The notes beneath the pieces are model-generated. The model was not told where the DNA came from. It did not search any database and worked only from the letters and a program-made list of their open reading frames with translations. A stretch of DNA of 42,184 nt. Origin: a virus. A program made the position numbers and the translations under genes. The stretch is taken from the IMG/VR virus record IMGVR_UViG_3300042516_001369, positions 1 through 42,184 of that record. The stretch is one strand, 5' to 3'. Every line of letters starts with the position of its first letter. The first letter of the stretch is position 1. Shown here in pieces: positions 30,834 to 39,115 of the stretch.

Positions 30834-33271
30834 CGATGCTCAAGGCAGCGATGCACGGACGCCTGCTGGCCGACACAATCATGGACAAGGAACTCGACCT
30901 TGAGCGCCGTGCGGCCGAGGACGGCGCGGCCCGGTACGAGGCCATGAGCCAGGCAGCGATCAACCGCGGGGAGGGGGCGCAGCTTCGGCCAGCGGAGCGG
31001 ATGCTCGCCGCGTGGTATCCGGTCCTGCTCGCCGAGATTCGGCGCGAGCGCACGAGGTGCGTGATGGGCAAGGCAGGGGCCGGCCGGGCGGTTTACGGGC
31101 CGATCCTCGCCGCAATCCGGCTGAAGCCGGCCACCGCCATCGTGCTCCACGAGGCGATGAGCCACGCGATGCAGTGTCCGCGAGGCGTCACGCTCACCAA
31201 GGTTTCCTACGCGATCGGGTCGGCGATGGTCGCGGAGATTCACGCGAACGCCTTCAGCGAGCGGAAGATCGATACGAAGGAGCTCGACGCGCTCATCCGG
31301 CGGAAGGGTCAGAAGATCCCGCGCGCGATCAACCACTGGGCGAAGCAGACGCTCGAGGACCACGTCTGGGCACGGCGCGTCTGCACGATGCTGGGTCAGG
31401 CGATGGTGTGGAAGCTGATCGACTCTGCGACGCTGGACGCCGGCGAGGGAGTGCAGCTGCCGTGCTTCGTCGTCCGGCCGCTGTGGCAGAACGGAAAGCG
31501 CGTGAATCACCTGGTGCTGACTGACCACGTCCAGCGGCTGATCGCGGACGCGCAGCTTCTCCGCTCGGGGATGCGGCCTCGGTTCGCGCCGATGGTCGTC
31601 CCGCCGCTCCCATGGGGAAAGGATGGCGAGAAGATGACCGAGGGAGGCCATTATCGCCTCCGGACACCTTTCGTGGTGCGAACCTCACGCAGCCTGCGCG
31701 AGCGACTCAAGGCCGCGTCCATGGACCAGGTGTTCAACGCGGTGAACTCACTGTCGTCGACGGAATGGCAGATCGATCCGTTCGTGAAGGACACCATCTC
31801 ATCGCTCCTGGCGCAGGGCGGCGGCGTGGCCGGCATCCCCCGCGCCGATCCCATCCCGCTGCCACCGAAGCCGGAGGGGCTCGACGGGCTCAAGGACTGG
31901 CAGCGAGAGGCGGCGCAAATCTACGAGGCGAACCGCAAGGCGTACTCGAGCAGGAACGACCTGCTGCTGGCGCTCAACCTCGCCGACCGGCTCGTCGACA
32001 GCCAGGTGATCTGGTTCCCGCACCAGCTCGACTTCCGGTCGCGGTGCTACCCGGTGCCGCTGCACCTCAACCACGTCGGCGAGGACCCGCGCCGTGCCAT
32101 GCTGCGGTTCGCGAAGTCCGTGGCTCCGGACATGGATGCCATCAAGGTGCACACAGCGAACTGCTGGGGCAGGGGCGTCGAGAAGAAGCCGTTCGCGGAG
32201 CGCATCGCCTTCACGGACTCCGGCGCCCGCGACTTCGAGCGGTTCCAGGCCGACCCGCTGAAGCACGATGGCTGGATGGCGGCCGAGGACCCGTTCCAGT
32301 TTCTCGCCGCTTGCCGGGCCTTGTTCGACTCGCGGGCGGCGGCGAAGCTCCCGGTGCAGGCTGATGGATCGAACAACGGGTTGCAGCACTACGCCGCGAT
32401 GGGGCGCGATCCGGTGAGCGGACGCGCCGTGAACCTCGTGCCTGGCGTGCTGCCGAGCGACGTCTACATGGAGGTCGGCCAGGTCGCCTGCCGGAAGGTG
32501 ATGGAACTCGCCGACGCCGGCGACCAGACCGGACGCCTCGTCCTGTCGAAGGTCACCGACCTTCCCAAGTGGCGCAAGGTCGTGAAGCAGAACGTGATGA
32601 CGAGCGTGTACGGGGTCACGCGGACCGGGGCGCGGGAGCAGCTCGTGCCGAGGCTCCTCGAGCTCGGGATGGAGCGGAAGGACGTCGCGAAGGCGGCATC
32701 GTGGCTCGCCAAGGTCACGATGGAGTCGATCGGGGAGAAGTGCATCGCCGCGAGCGAGATCATGGGGTGGCTCAAGGGGGCCGTCCGCCAGATCGTCCTC
32801 AAGGACCGGACGAAGCCGATCGAGTGGACGACGCCGCTCGGGTTCCCGGTGCTCCAGCCGTACTGGAACCAGCACCGGCTTCGGATCAAGACCTCGGTCA
32901 GCCCGTGGGAACTGCACCTGGACGTCCCGAACGAGGACGACAACCAGCACCTGGGGCGGAACGTCAACGGGATCGCCCCGAACTGGGTGCACTCGATCGA
33001 CGCGAGCCACATGATGCTGACGGCGCTGCGGTGCCGGGTGGACGGCATCGAGTTCGCCGCGGTCCATGATTCGTTCTGGACGCACGCCGGGACGGCCCGC
33101 CGGCTGGCGCACGCGCTGCGGGACGAGTTCGTCTCGCTCCACGAGCGTCCGCTGCTGGCCGACCTCAAGCAGTCGTGGGAACGCCGCTATGACGTCTCGC
33201 TGCCGGACCTGCCGGCGACGGGCTCGCTCGACCTCGCAGACGTGCGGAGGAGCGAGTACTTCTTCGCGTGA
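30830..33271 (+). CDS. Single-subunit DNA-dependent RNA polymerase (T7 type)
   Basis: 813 residues from ATG 30830, which overlaps the preceding stop; T7 RNAP has 883. Catalytic blocks, with T7 equivalents: 'LDFRSRCYPVP' (D401-R405, motif T/R-G-R-x-Y), D512 in 'QADGSNNGLQHYAAMGRD' (T7 D537), K586 and Y594 in 'KVVKQNVMTSVYG' (T7 K631, Y639), and H746-D747 in 'AAVHDSFW' (T7 H811-D812). All catalytic aspartates are present. It should transcribe the late genes from phage-specific promoters. Placement after the replication genes and directly before the virion genes resembles phiKMV rather than T7. Confidence 0.96.
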   Translation: MTMLKAAMHGRLLADTIMDKELDLERRAAEDGAARYEAMSQAAINRGEGAQLRPAERMLAAWYPVLLAEIRRERTRCVMGKAGAGRAVYGPILAAIRLKPATAIVLHEAMSHAMQCPRGVTLTKVSYAIGSAMVAEIHANAFSERKIDTKELDALIRRKGQKIPRAINHWAKQTLEDHVWARRVCTMLGQAMVWKLIDSATLDAGEGVQLPCFVVRPLWQNGKRVNHLVLTDHVQRLIADAQLLRSGMRPRFAPMVVPPLPWGKDGEKMTEGGHYRLRTPFVVRTSRSLRERLKAASMDQVFNAVNSLSSTEWQIDPFVKDTISSLLAQGGGVAGIPRADPIPLPPKPEGLDGLKDWQREAAQIYEANRKAYSSRNDLLLALNLADRLVDSQVIWFPHQLDFRSRCYPVPLHLNHVGEDPRRAMLRFAKSVAPDMDAIKVHTANCWGRGVEKKPFAERIAFTDSGARDFERFQADPLKHDGWMAAEDPFQFLAACRALFDSRAAAKLPVQADGSNNGLQHYAAMGRDPVSGRAVNLVPGVLPSDVYMEVGQVACRKVMELADAGDQTGRLVLSKVTDLPKWRKVVKQNVMTSVYGVTRTGAREQLVPRLLELGMERKDVAKAASWLAKVTMESIGEKCIAASEIMGWLKGAVRQIVLKDRTKPIEWTTPLGFPVLQPYWNQHRLRIKTSVSPWELHLDVPNEDDNQHLGRNVNGIAPNWVHSIDASHMMLTALRCRVDGIEFAAVHDSFWTHAGTARRLAHALRDEFVSLHERPLLADLKQSWERRYDVSLPDLPATGSLDLADVRRSEYFFA

Positions 33272-33295
33272 CCATGTAAACCCGCGGTATGTGAT

Positions 33296-33505
33296 ATGGC
33301 TGCACCGATACGCGAGCAGGGCTACCCCGAACGGCTGCCCGCCACCGTCGCGCAGCTCATCGCCGACCTCGACCGTGCGGTTCCGAAGGTTGTGATCTCG
33401 TCCCCGATCACGCAGGGCGACGTGCAGGCCATCAACTTCACTGCCGGCCAGCGGTCGGTGGTCGACCAGCTCGTCCTGATGGCGCGCAAGGAGGGCCTCC
33501 TGTGA
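33296..33505 (+). CDS. Small late protein, unknown
   Basis: 69 residues starting 24 bases after the polymerase gene, with a weak ribosome-binding site. 'YPERLPATVAQLIADLDRAV' and 'RSVVDQLVLMARKEG' look helical. Conserved-looking but no family recalled. First gene of the late block; its stop overlaps the GTG of the next gene. Confidence 0.6.
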   Translation: MAAPIREQGYPERLPATVAQLIADLDRAVPKVVISSPITQGDVQAINFTAGQRSVVDQLVLMARKEGLL

Positions 33506-34035
33506 GCCAGTTCTCGATGCCGGGAATCCCGGCGAACATGGACCCGACCTTCGCGCTGGACATGGCCGCCGCGCTTCGTGAGCAGGCAAAGGCCCTGCGT
33601 TCGAGCCCTGACGCTGGATACGAGACGATCTCGTACAAGGTGCGCCGCGGCGGCATCGCTGGGTTCTTTGGGGCCACCAAGACCGTGTCCGAACGCCGCC
33701 TAAAGGCCGGGGCGCAGCAGCTGCTCGACAATGCCGCGATGTTCGAGCAGCAGGCGTCGTACTTCGACAGCCTGTCCAAGAGCCTCACGTCCATGCGCGA
33801 TCGCGAGCAGGCCCTCGAGGACCAGGCGACCGCGGAGGAAGAAGCCGCCCTGGGGATCCAGAAGCCGGTGAGCGAGGGCGGGCAGCAATACACGCGGAAC
33901 GACCTCACGAGGCCGGCAAACAACAACCGGCTCGCGATCCTCCTCGGCTACGACGACCGCGAGAACAACACGTCGGGCATATCAATCAATTCAGGCGGCA
34001 CGCTCGGCGGCCTCCGCATCCCAACCGGAACCTGA
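33502..34035 (+). CDS. Late virion-type protein with C-terminal IPxGT motif, copy 1
   Basis: 177 residues from a GTG start. Mostly helical ('ALDMAAALREQAKALR', 'RLKAGAQQLLDNAAMFEQQA') with a Gly/Ser/Asn-rich C-terminus ending 'LGGLRIPTGT'. The next gene ends 'GVGINIPLGT', so the two share a C-terminal tag. Located directly before the portal gene, where T7-like phages carry gene 7.3-type virion and tail-assembly proteins; a virion component is therefore inferred. Confidence 0.65.
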   Translation: MSQFSMPGIPANMDPTFALDMAAALREQAKALRSSPDAGYETISYKVRRGGIAGFFGATKTVSERRLKAGAQQLLDNAAMFEQQASYFDSLSKSLTSMRDREQALEDQATAEEEAALGIQKPVSEGGQQYTRNDLTRPANNNRLAILLGYDDRENNTSGISINSGGTLGGLRIPTGT

Positions 34036-34037
34036 TT

Positions 34038-34745
34038 ATGTCGACCACCCAGCAGCGACTAGCACAACTGATCGCGCAGCGGCAGGCAACCGCCATGTCC
34101 GTCGACAAGACGCGCTCGTACATCCAGAACTTTGCGAAGTCGCGAATCAACGATCTGAAGTCAGAGATTCAACGATCTCCGCGGAATTGGGTCGGCAAAA
34201 GCGGCGCTCAAAGCGAGATCCAGCGATTTGCGAGCATTGAGAGTGCTGTGCAGCGTGGCGAGTTGCCGACATGGTCGTCGCTCGCACCAGCCGCGACGCG
34301 CGAGCGGTACTTCGCGCCGGTGGTGTTCGACAAGTCTGTTGGTTTCGTAGCCAAGATGCCTGATGGCAAAGAGTTGCATCCGCGGTACTTCCAGGGTGGG
34401 AAGGGCTATCAAGAAGCACTGCTTGCCCAGAACAAGCAGTTCTATAACTCAATTGTCGCGAAGGCTGGCAGCATTTCGGCCTTGGACCAGGAGATTTCAA
34501 GCCTACAGACGCAGCTTGCCAATGAACTGGCCGGCGGTGCGGCGACCGGAGGCGGCTCGCCGACTTCCGGCGGTGGCACGACCATCACGCCGATTGAAGG
34601 TCCGGTCGACCAAATCGACGAATCTTCCTTCGCCCAGACGGAGGCGCAGTCCAACGAGCGATCGCGCCTGCGACGTGACCGTGCCCGCATCGCGTTCGGC
34701 ACGCCGCGCTTCGGCGTCGGCATCAACATCCCGCTCGGAACCTGA
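34038..34745 (+). CDS. Late virion-type protein with C-terminal IPxGT motif, copy 2
   Basis: 235 residues. Coiled-coil-like segments at the N-terminus and near 140-165 ('SISALDQEISSLQTQLANEL'), then a Gly/Thr/Ser-rich linker ('GGAATGGGSPTSGGGTTITP') and a C-terminus ending 'FGVGINIPLGT'. Codon use is visibly less GC-rich than neighbours over the first two thirds (TCAATT, GAGATTTCAAG), suggesting more recent acquisition. Stops one base into the portal start. The function is unknown, probably virion-associated. Confidence 0.65.
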   Translation: MSTTQQRLAQLIAQRQATAMSVDKTRSYIQNFAKSRINDLKSEIQRSPRNWVGKSGAQSEIQRFASIESAVQRGELPTWSSLAPAATRERYFAPVVFDKSVGFVAKMPDGKELHPRYFQGGKGYQEALLAQNKQFYNSIVAKAGSISALDQEISSLQTQLANELAGGAATGGGSPTSGGGTTITPIEGPVDQIDESSFAQTEAQSNERSRLRRDRARIAFGTPRFGVGINIPLGT

Positions 34746-36352
34746 TGAAAAACATCGAAGCCTGCTGGCAACGAGACGACGCGCGGCGGCAGACAATCCT
34801 CGAGCGCGCGCGCCAGTGTGCTTCGCTGACCCGCCCGTGGATCCTCCCGGAGCTAGGACAGACGGCCGACTCGAAGATGCCGGAGACGTTCACGAGCCTT
34901 CCTGGCCGCGGCGTCGCCAACCTCGAGGGACGCCTGCTCATGGCGCTCTACCCGCCGGGCACGCCGTTCTTCAGGCTCATGCCGGCGGCGCACATTCGCT
35001 ACTCGAAGGACGTTGACCACGAGAAGCTGAACTCGTTCGCCAACGCGCTCTCGGTGTACGAGCTCCTGATGATGGCGAAGCTCGAGTCGAGCGACATGGG
35101 CAGCGCGGCAAACCGCCGGCGCAGCGGATTCCGCTCCAAGAAGCGCGCGGCGCTCACCCAGATCCTCGTCACCGGGGACGTGCTCGAGCAACTGACCGAC
35201 GACTACCGCATCCGCGTCTTCCGGCGCGATCAGTACGTCACGAAGCGCGACTCCAGCCAGGAGGTCGAGTACCACATCGTTCGGGAGAAGATCGACCCGC
35301 GCACGCTCGCGCCGGAGATCCTCGCCGCCGCTGACATCGACCTTGAGTCCGGCAAGGAAGACTATGAGCCTGACGAGATCCTGCTGTACACGCGGTGCAG
35401 GTGGGAGCCGTTCTCGCGCATCTGGGTGACGGAGCAGGAGATCAACGGCAACGTCGTCGCGACGAGCGAGGATCCGGTGCCGTCGTTCTTTGCGACCCCA
35501 TATGAACTGGCGCCCGGCGAGGACTACGGCCGCGGGTTCGTCGAGAGCAACCTCGGTGACGTCCGGACGCTGAACGAGCTGCACGAGCGCCTGATCGACT
35601 TCGCCGGGATGTGCTCCAAGTTCGTCCCCGTGATCGACTACAACAGCCAGATCCGGGCCTCGGACCTCGCGAAGCCGAGCGGCGAGGTGATCGAGGGGCG
35701 TGTCGTCGGCGGGCAGGTGCAGGACGTCGCGTTCCTGTCGGTCAACAAGGGAAGCGACTTCCAGGTCGTGTACCAGACCGCCGCGGACAAGCGGCGTGAC
35801 CTCGCGGTCGCGATGCTGATGGAGGCCGATTCGGCACCGAAGGCCGAGCGAGTCACCGCGTACCAGATCCAGCGCATCGCGACCGAGCTCGAGGGCGCGC
35901 TTGGCGGCATCTACGCGCCGATCGCCGATGCCCAGCAGGTCCCGCTCGTCGAGCGCCTGATGTACCTGATGCAGCGCCAGCGGCTCGTGCCGTCCATGCC
36001 GCGCGGCTCGTTCGACATCGAGGCACAGACCGGCATCGCCGCGCTGTCCCGCGAGGCCGACAAGGCCAAGCTGCTCCAGCTCCTCGGCACGATGGCGCAG
36101 TTCGGGCCCGAGGCGGCGAACCGGATCAACATCGGCGTGCTGTTCGACACGCTGCTCCGACAGAGCGGCATCTACGAGCCTGGGCTCGTCAAGACCGACG
36201 AACAGCTCGCCGCCGAGGCACAGGCCGCCCTCCAGCAGCAGATGGAGATGGAGGCCCAGAAGAAGCTCATCAACGTGAGCGGAAACGTGATGCAGAACGA
36301 GCTTGCACCGCAAGCAGGAGGACCGAATGGAACAGGAACACCCGCCGGCTGA
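34745..36352 (+). CDS. Portal / head-tail connector (T7 gp8-like)
   Basis: 535 residues, against 536 in T7 gp8. The N-terminus 'RARQCASLTRPWILPELGQT' and 'SLPGRGVANLEGRLLMALYP', then 'PPGTPFFRLMP', are diagnostic for the T7-type portal; the middle has 'YELAPGEDYGRGFVESNLGD' and the C-terminus a Gln/Met-rich tail. Twelve copies form the DNA channel at the capsid vertex and dock the terminase. It overlaps the preceding gene by one base and precedes scaffold, as in T7. Confidence 0.95.
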   Translation: MKNIEACWQRDDARRQTILERARQCASLTRPWILPELGQTADSKMPETFTSLPGRGVANLEGRLLMALYPPGTPFFRLMPAAHIRYSKDVDHEKLNSFANALSVYELLMMAKLESSDMGSAANRRRSGFRSKKRAALTQILVTGDVLEQLTDDYRIRVFRRDQYVTKRDSSQEVEYHIVREKIDPRTLAPEILAAADIDLESGKEDYEPDEILLYTRCRWEPFSRIWVTEQEINGNVVATSEDPVPSFFATPYELAPGEDYGRGFVESNLGDVRTLNELHERLIDFAGMCSKFVPVIDYNSQIRASDLAKPSGEVIEGRVVGGQVQDVAFLSVNKGSDFQVVYQTAADKRRDLAVAMLMEADSAPKAERVTAYQIQRIATELEGALGGIYAPIADAQQVPLVERLMYLMQRQRLVPSMPRGSFDIEAQTGIAALSREADKAKLLQLLGTMAQFGPEAANRINIGVLFDTLLRQSGIYEPGLVKTDEQLAAEAQAALQQQMEMEAQKKLINVSGNVMQNELAPQAGGPNGTGTPAG

Positions 36353-37109
36353 AGCGCCGGCAGAGGCCGCATCGCCACCGGCTGAAACGCCGGCGGCGGT
36401 GCGGATCGAGTCAAAGGGCGTCTCGGCAACCGCGGATGCGGCCACGATCGCGGAGATCACGCCGAAGAAGTGGGCCGGAAAATTCGAGAGCCCGGAGGCG
36501 CTCGAGCAGGCGTACGCCGAGGCGCAGAAGCTCATCGGGCAGCGCCGGATCGACAGCCCGGAATCGCTCGCGGAGAAGGCCGGCGTCAAGCTCGAGGAAC
36601 TGACCGCGGCGTACATGGCTGACGGGAAGATCCCGCCGACGGCGCTCGAGGCGCTCGAAAAGGCAGGCATTGGCCGTGCGTTTGCCGAGCGGATCGTCCA
36701 GGGCGAGGCCGCCCGCGTGAAGTACGCGCAGGGCGAGGTCGACCGCGTCGTGCAGCAGGTGACCGAGATCGCCGGCGGCGCGGTGCAGCGCGACACGGTC
36801 CTGAACTGGGCCGCGGCAAGCCTCCCGAAGGCCGACATCGAGAAGATGAACGCGCGGCTCAACGACCCGCAGCAGGCGGTGTCGGCGATCCGCGAGCTGA
36901 TGTTCATGCACCAGCAGGCAGTCGGATCCGGCAAGGCGCGGCCGCTCGTGTCGGGCATGGCGCCGGTCGCGGAGGCGCCCGGCTTCACCAACTCGTCGCA
37001 GGTCGTGGCGGCGTTCGCCGCGGCCCGCCGGCAGGGCTACCTCGACGAGGCGACCAAGCGGCGCCTCGCGAACACGCCCGAACACATCTTGCAGGGGATC
37101 AACCGATGA
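36327..37109 (+). CDS. Capsid scaffolding protein (T7 gp9-like)
   Basis: 260 residues from ATG 36327, which has GGAGGA a few bases upstream; the earlier ATG at 36303 lacks this. N-terminus is Pro/Ala/Glu-rich and disordered; 'KKWAGKFESPEALEQAYAEA' is the typical short motif of T7-like scaffolds; the C-terminus is helical and basic ('AARRQGYLDEATKRRLANTP'). It directs procapsid assembly and leaves before packaging. It overlaps the portal 3' end by 26 bases and precedes the capsid gene by one small gene. Confidence 0.88.
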   Translation: MEQEHPPAEAPAEAASPPAETPAAVRIESKGVSATADAATIAEITPKKWAGKFESPEALEQAYAEAQKLIGQRRIDSPESLAEKAGVKLEELTAAYMADGKIPPTALEALEKAGIGRAFAERIVQGEAARVKYAQGEVDRVVQQVTEIAGGAVQRDTVLNWAAASLPKADIEKMNARLNDPQQAVSAIRELMFMHQQAVGSGKARPLVSGMAPVAEAPGFTNSSQVVAAFAAARRQGYLDEATKRRLANTPEHILQGINR

Positions 37110-37483
37110 CCAGGGTCTTTGCCGAGACGCCGAGCCAGTCCGAGCGGCTCGAGAAGCTGAACAGCTCGTACATCACCGGGATGCGGATCCGCAACGACAT
37201 CCGCGAGTGCTGCGTGACGCTGATCGACAACGTCACGGGCAACGAGTACCACCGCGGCTACCACCCGGAGTCGTACTCGAAGGCACTCGACGCGGCCCTC
37301 GAGACGGTGACTGGCAAGCCGCGCACCACGGCGGAGATCGCCGCCGACGCGGTGGCCCTTGCCGACGAGAACGCGAAGCTCCGCGACCTGGTCGAGCAGC
37401 TCCGGCTGCGCGGCGCGGAGCAGCCGGCGGCGCAGGAGGAGGCCGCTGCCCCGTCACCGACCCGTCGCCGGTCGGCGAACTGA
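37106..37483 (+). CDS. Small coiled-coil protein between scaffold and capsid genes
   Basis: 125 residues overlapping the scaffold stop (ATGA). The N-terminal half is globular ('SSYITGMRIRNDIRECCVTL') with adjacent Cys; the C-terminal half is a coiled coil ('ALADENAKLRDLVEQLRLRG') ending in an Ala/Pro/Arg-rich tail. No T7 counterpart at this point. A minor virion or assembly factor is plausible. The gene is followed immediately by two terminator hairpins. Confidence 0.65.
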   Translation: MTRVFAETPSQSERLEKLNSSYITGMRIRNDIRECCVTLIDNVTGNEYHRGYHPESYSKALDAALETVTGKPRTTAEIAADAVALADENAKLRDLVEQLRLRGAEQPAAQEEAAAPSPTRRRSAN

Positions 37484-37494
37484 TCCTCCTGCGT

Positions 37495-37526
37495 CCACCG
37501 TCCGGCCTCGGCCGGCGGTGGATTTT
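37495..37526 (+). terminator. Intrinsic terminator T1 upstream of the capsid gene
   Basis: CCACCG-T-CCGGCC pairs with GGCCGG-CGGTGG (12 bp with one bulged T) around a 2-base TC turn and is followed by ATTTTC. It lies 12 bases after the small coiled-coil gene. Confidence 0.8.
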
Positions 37527-37545
37527 CATCCTCTCTGTGCGGCTT

Positions 37546-37573
37546 CCGTCCCGGGAACGGGACGGTGGCTTTT
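37546..37573 (+). terminator. Intrinsic terminator T2 upstream of the capsid gene
   Basis: CCGTCCCG (37546-37553) pairs with CGGGACGG (37558-37565) across a GGAA tetraloop, followed by TGGCTTTT. It lies 20 bases behind T1, giving a tandem pair. Confidence 0.7.
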
Positions 37574-37684
37574 CCGACACGCGGCCCGTGATCGGCCGGA
37601 TACCCCAGCGATGGGCCCGGCGACGTCACGGACACCCGCAGGTCACCCCGTGTTTCCCCAATCGAATCTCTTTCGGAGCAAGCA
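37574..37684 (+). promoter_or_regulatory. Expected late promoter region for the capsid gene
   Basis: 111 bases between the tandem terminators and the capsid ATG. A highly expressed gene behind two terminators needs its own promoter, so a phage RNA polymerase promoter is expected here. By eye I find no sequence shared with other gaps that would define it. The capsid ribosome-binding site is CGGAG, eight bases upstream of ATG. Confidence 0.4.
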
Positions 37685-38830
37685 ATGAGCAACGTCAACT
37701 ACGAGCGCATCCTGGCCTCGTGGAACGGGTCCGCCCACGATTCCACGGACAGCCTGGCGCTGAAGGTCTTCTCGGGCATGGTGCTCGAGGCATTCCAGCA
37801 GTCCACCCAGTTCTACGACCGCACCGGCCAGTTCATCTCGGTCAAGGTCATCGAGGGCGCCAACTCGGCCCAGTGGCCGATCCTCGGCGACGACCCGGCC
37901 CCGTCGTACCACACCCCCGGCGTCGTGCTGAACAACACGGTCAGCTCGCCGCGCATCAAGACCGCCTCGGCCGACGTCGTCGTGGACGAGATCCTCGTCA
38001 ACGCCCTCGACGTCCCCTTCCGCGACATGGAGATCAGCCACTTCGACGTGCTGGCCCCCTTCGCGACGAAGCTCGGCCGCGGCATCGCGAAGGTGCTCGA
38101 CAAGAAGATCGCGATCCTCGCGGTCAAGGCGGCCCGCACCGCCAGCGTCACCAGCCTCCACGGCGGCGGCTACAAGGTCGAGCGCAACTCGTCCGGCTCC
38201 GGCAGCACCCTGCTGACCGACGGCTCGGCGTACCAGCTCTCGCCCCGCGGCGCCTACAACTTCCGCTCGGACGTCGCGTCCCTGGCCCAGGCCATGGACG
38301 AGAAGGCCGTGCCGGAGAGCAGCCGCTACCTGTTCATCACGCCCTACATCAAGAGCGTGCTCCGGTTCGAGGCCAACTTCGACGGCACGAACCTGACCAG
38401 CGTGCCGGTGCTCCCGTCGACGTACGACCAGAACCTCAACACCAGCCCGAACGACGTCAACAACCGCGTCATCGGGATGCTCGAGGGCTTCAAGGTCATC
38501 GTCACCAACCACCTGCCCAGCGGTGACCTGACCGGCAACAGCCTGACCGGCGAGGACGCGGCCATCGCGTACACGTCCGGTTCCGGCACGACCGGCGGCA
38601 AGTACCAGGGCCTCTTCGACGGCTCCACGCAGGCGGGTGGCCGCCCCGTGGCCGTGGCCCTGTGCGGCGCCGACACCGGCAGCCCGGCGATCGGCATGGT
38701 CCAGGCGTCCGGCCTGCGGTCGTACGTCGAGGCCGACGAGCGGCGCAACACGCAGTTCATGAAGGCCCAGATGATGGCCGGCATGGGCATCATCTGCCCG
38801 TGGTCGGCGGGCGTGATCCAGGTGTACTGA
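37685..38830 (+). CDS. Major capsid protein (T7 gp10-like)
   Basis: 381 residues, against 345-398 in T7. 'LASWNGSAHDSTDSLALKVF' and 'GMVLEAFQQSTQFYDRTGQF' followed by a 'GKTAQFP'-like 'NSAQWPILGDDPAPSYHTPG' segment are typical of T7-type HK97-fold capsids; the end 'MMAGMGIICPWSAGVIQVY' resembles the usual P-E-A-A/G-V C-terminus. Codon choice is almost exclusively C- or G-ending, consistent with selection for very high expression. Flanked by terminators on both sides, so it forms a separate transcription unit. Confidence 0.95.
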   Translation: MSNVNYERILASWNGSAHDSTDSLALKVFSGMVLEAFQQSTQFYDRTGQFISVKVIEGANSAQWPILGDDPAPSYHTPGVVLNNTVSSPRIKTASADVVVDEILVNALDVPFRDMEISHFDVLAPFATKLGRGIAKVLDKKIAILAVKAARTASVTSLHGGGYKVERNSSGSGSTLLTDGSAYQLSPRGAYNFRSDVASLAQAMDEKAVPESSRYLFITPYIKSVLRFEANFDGTNLTSVPVLPSTYDQNLNTSPNDVNNRVIGMLEGFKVIVTNHLPSGDLTGNSLTGEDAAIAYTSGSGTTGGKYQGLFDGSTQAGGRPVAVALCGADTGSPAIGMVQASGLRSYVEADERRNTQFMKAQMMAGMGIICPWSAGVIQVY

Positions 38831-38841
38831 TCCCTCTTCAG

Positions 38842-38888
38842 CCCCCGGATCGGCGGGGGTGGGCCTTCGGGTCCACCCCCGCTTCTTC
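38842..38888 (+). terminator. Strong intrinsic terminator T3 behind the capsid gene
   Basis: A 12-bp stem (38854-38865 with 38870-38881, one G-U pair) closes on a C-TTCG-G tetraloop and is followed by CTTCTTCC. A CCCCCG at 38842 can also pair with the 5' arm, offering an alternative fold. It is equivalent in position to T7's late terminator T-phi. Confidence 0.82.
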
Positions 38889-38908
38889 CGGGCGACGGAA
38901 CCACAGAC

Positions 38909-39115
38909 ATGACCATGCGAGACGACCGGATCGTTTCACTCTCGTTCAAGGACTGGCTCGGCTTGATCGGCCTGGTCGCGTCCATCCTCACCGTGGTGTT
39001 CACCATGCACGTCGGCATCGTCCGCATGATGGAGCGCATGAGCACCACCCTCGACCACCACGCCAGCCGGCTCGACCGCATCGAGATCCGGCTCGACAAG
39101 GACACCAAGCCATGA
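38909..39115 (+). CDS. Small single-span membrane protein, holin candidate
   Basis: 68 residues; a short N-terminus, one membrane segment at about 18-36 ('GLIGLVASILTVVFTMHVG') and a charged helical C-terminus ('HHASRLDRIEIRLDKDTK'). Size and topology resemble T7 gp17.5 (67 residues, one span). It follows the capsid terminator and precedes the fibre block. Function as holin is inferred from topology only. Stop overlaps the next start (ATGA). Confidence 0.65.
   Translation: MTMRDDRIVSLSFKDWLGLIGLVASILTVVFTMHVGIVRMMERMSTTLDHHASRLDRIEIRLDKDTKP

Noticed and set aside
36303-36326. Earlier ATG for the scaffold gene
   Set aside because: It lies inside the portal 3' end without a ribosome-binding site; ATG 36327 has GGAGGA at correct spacing.
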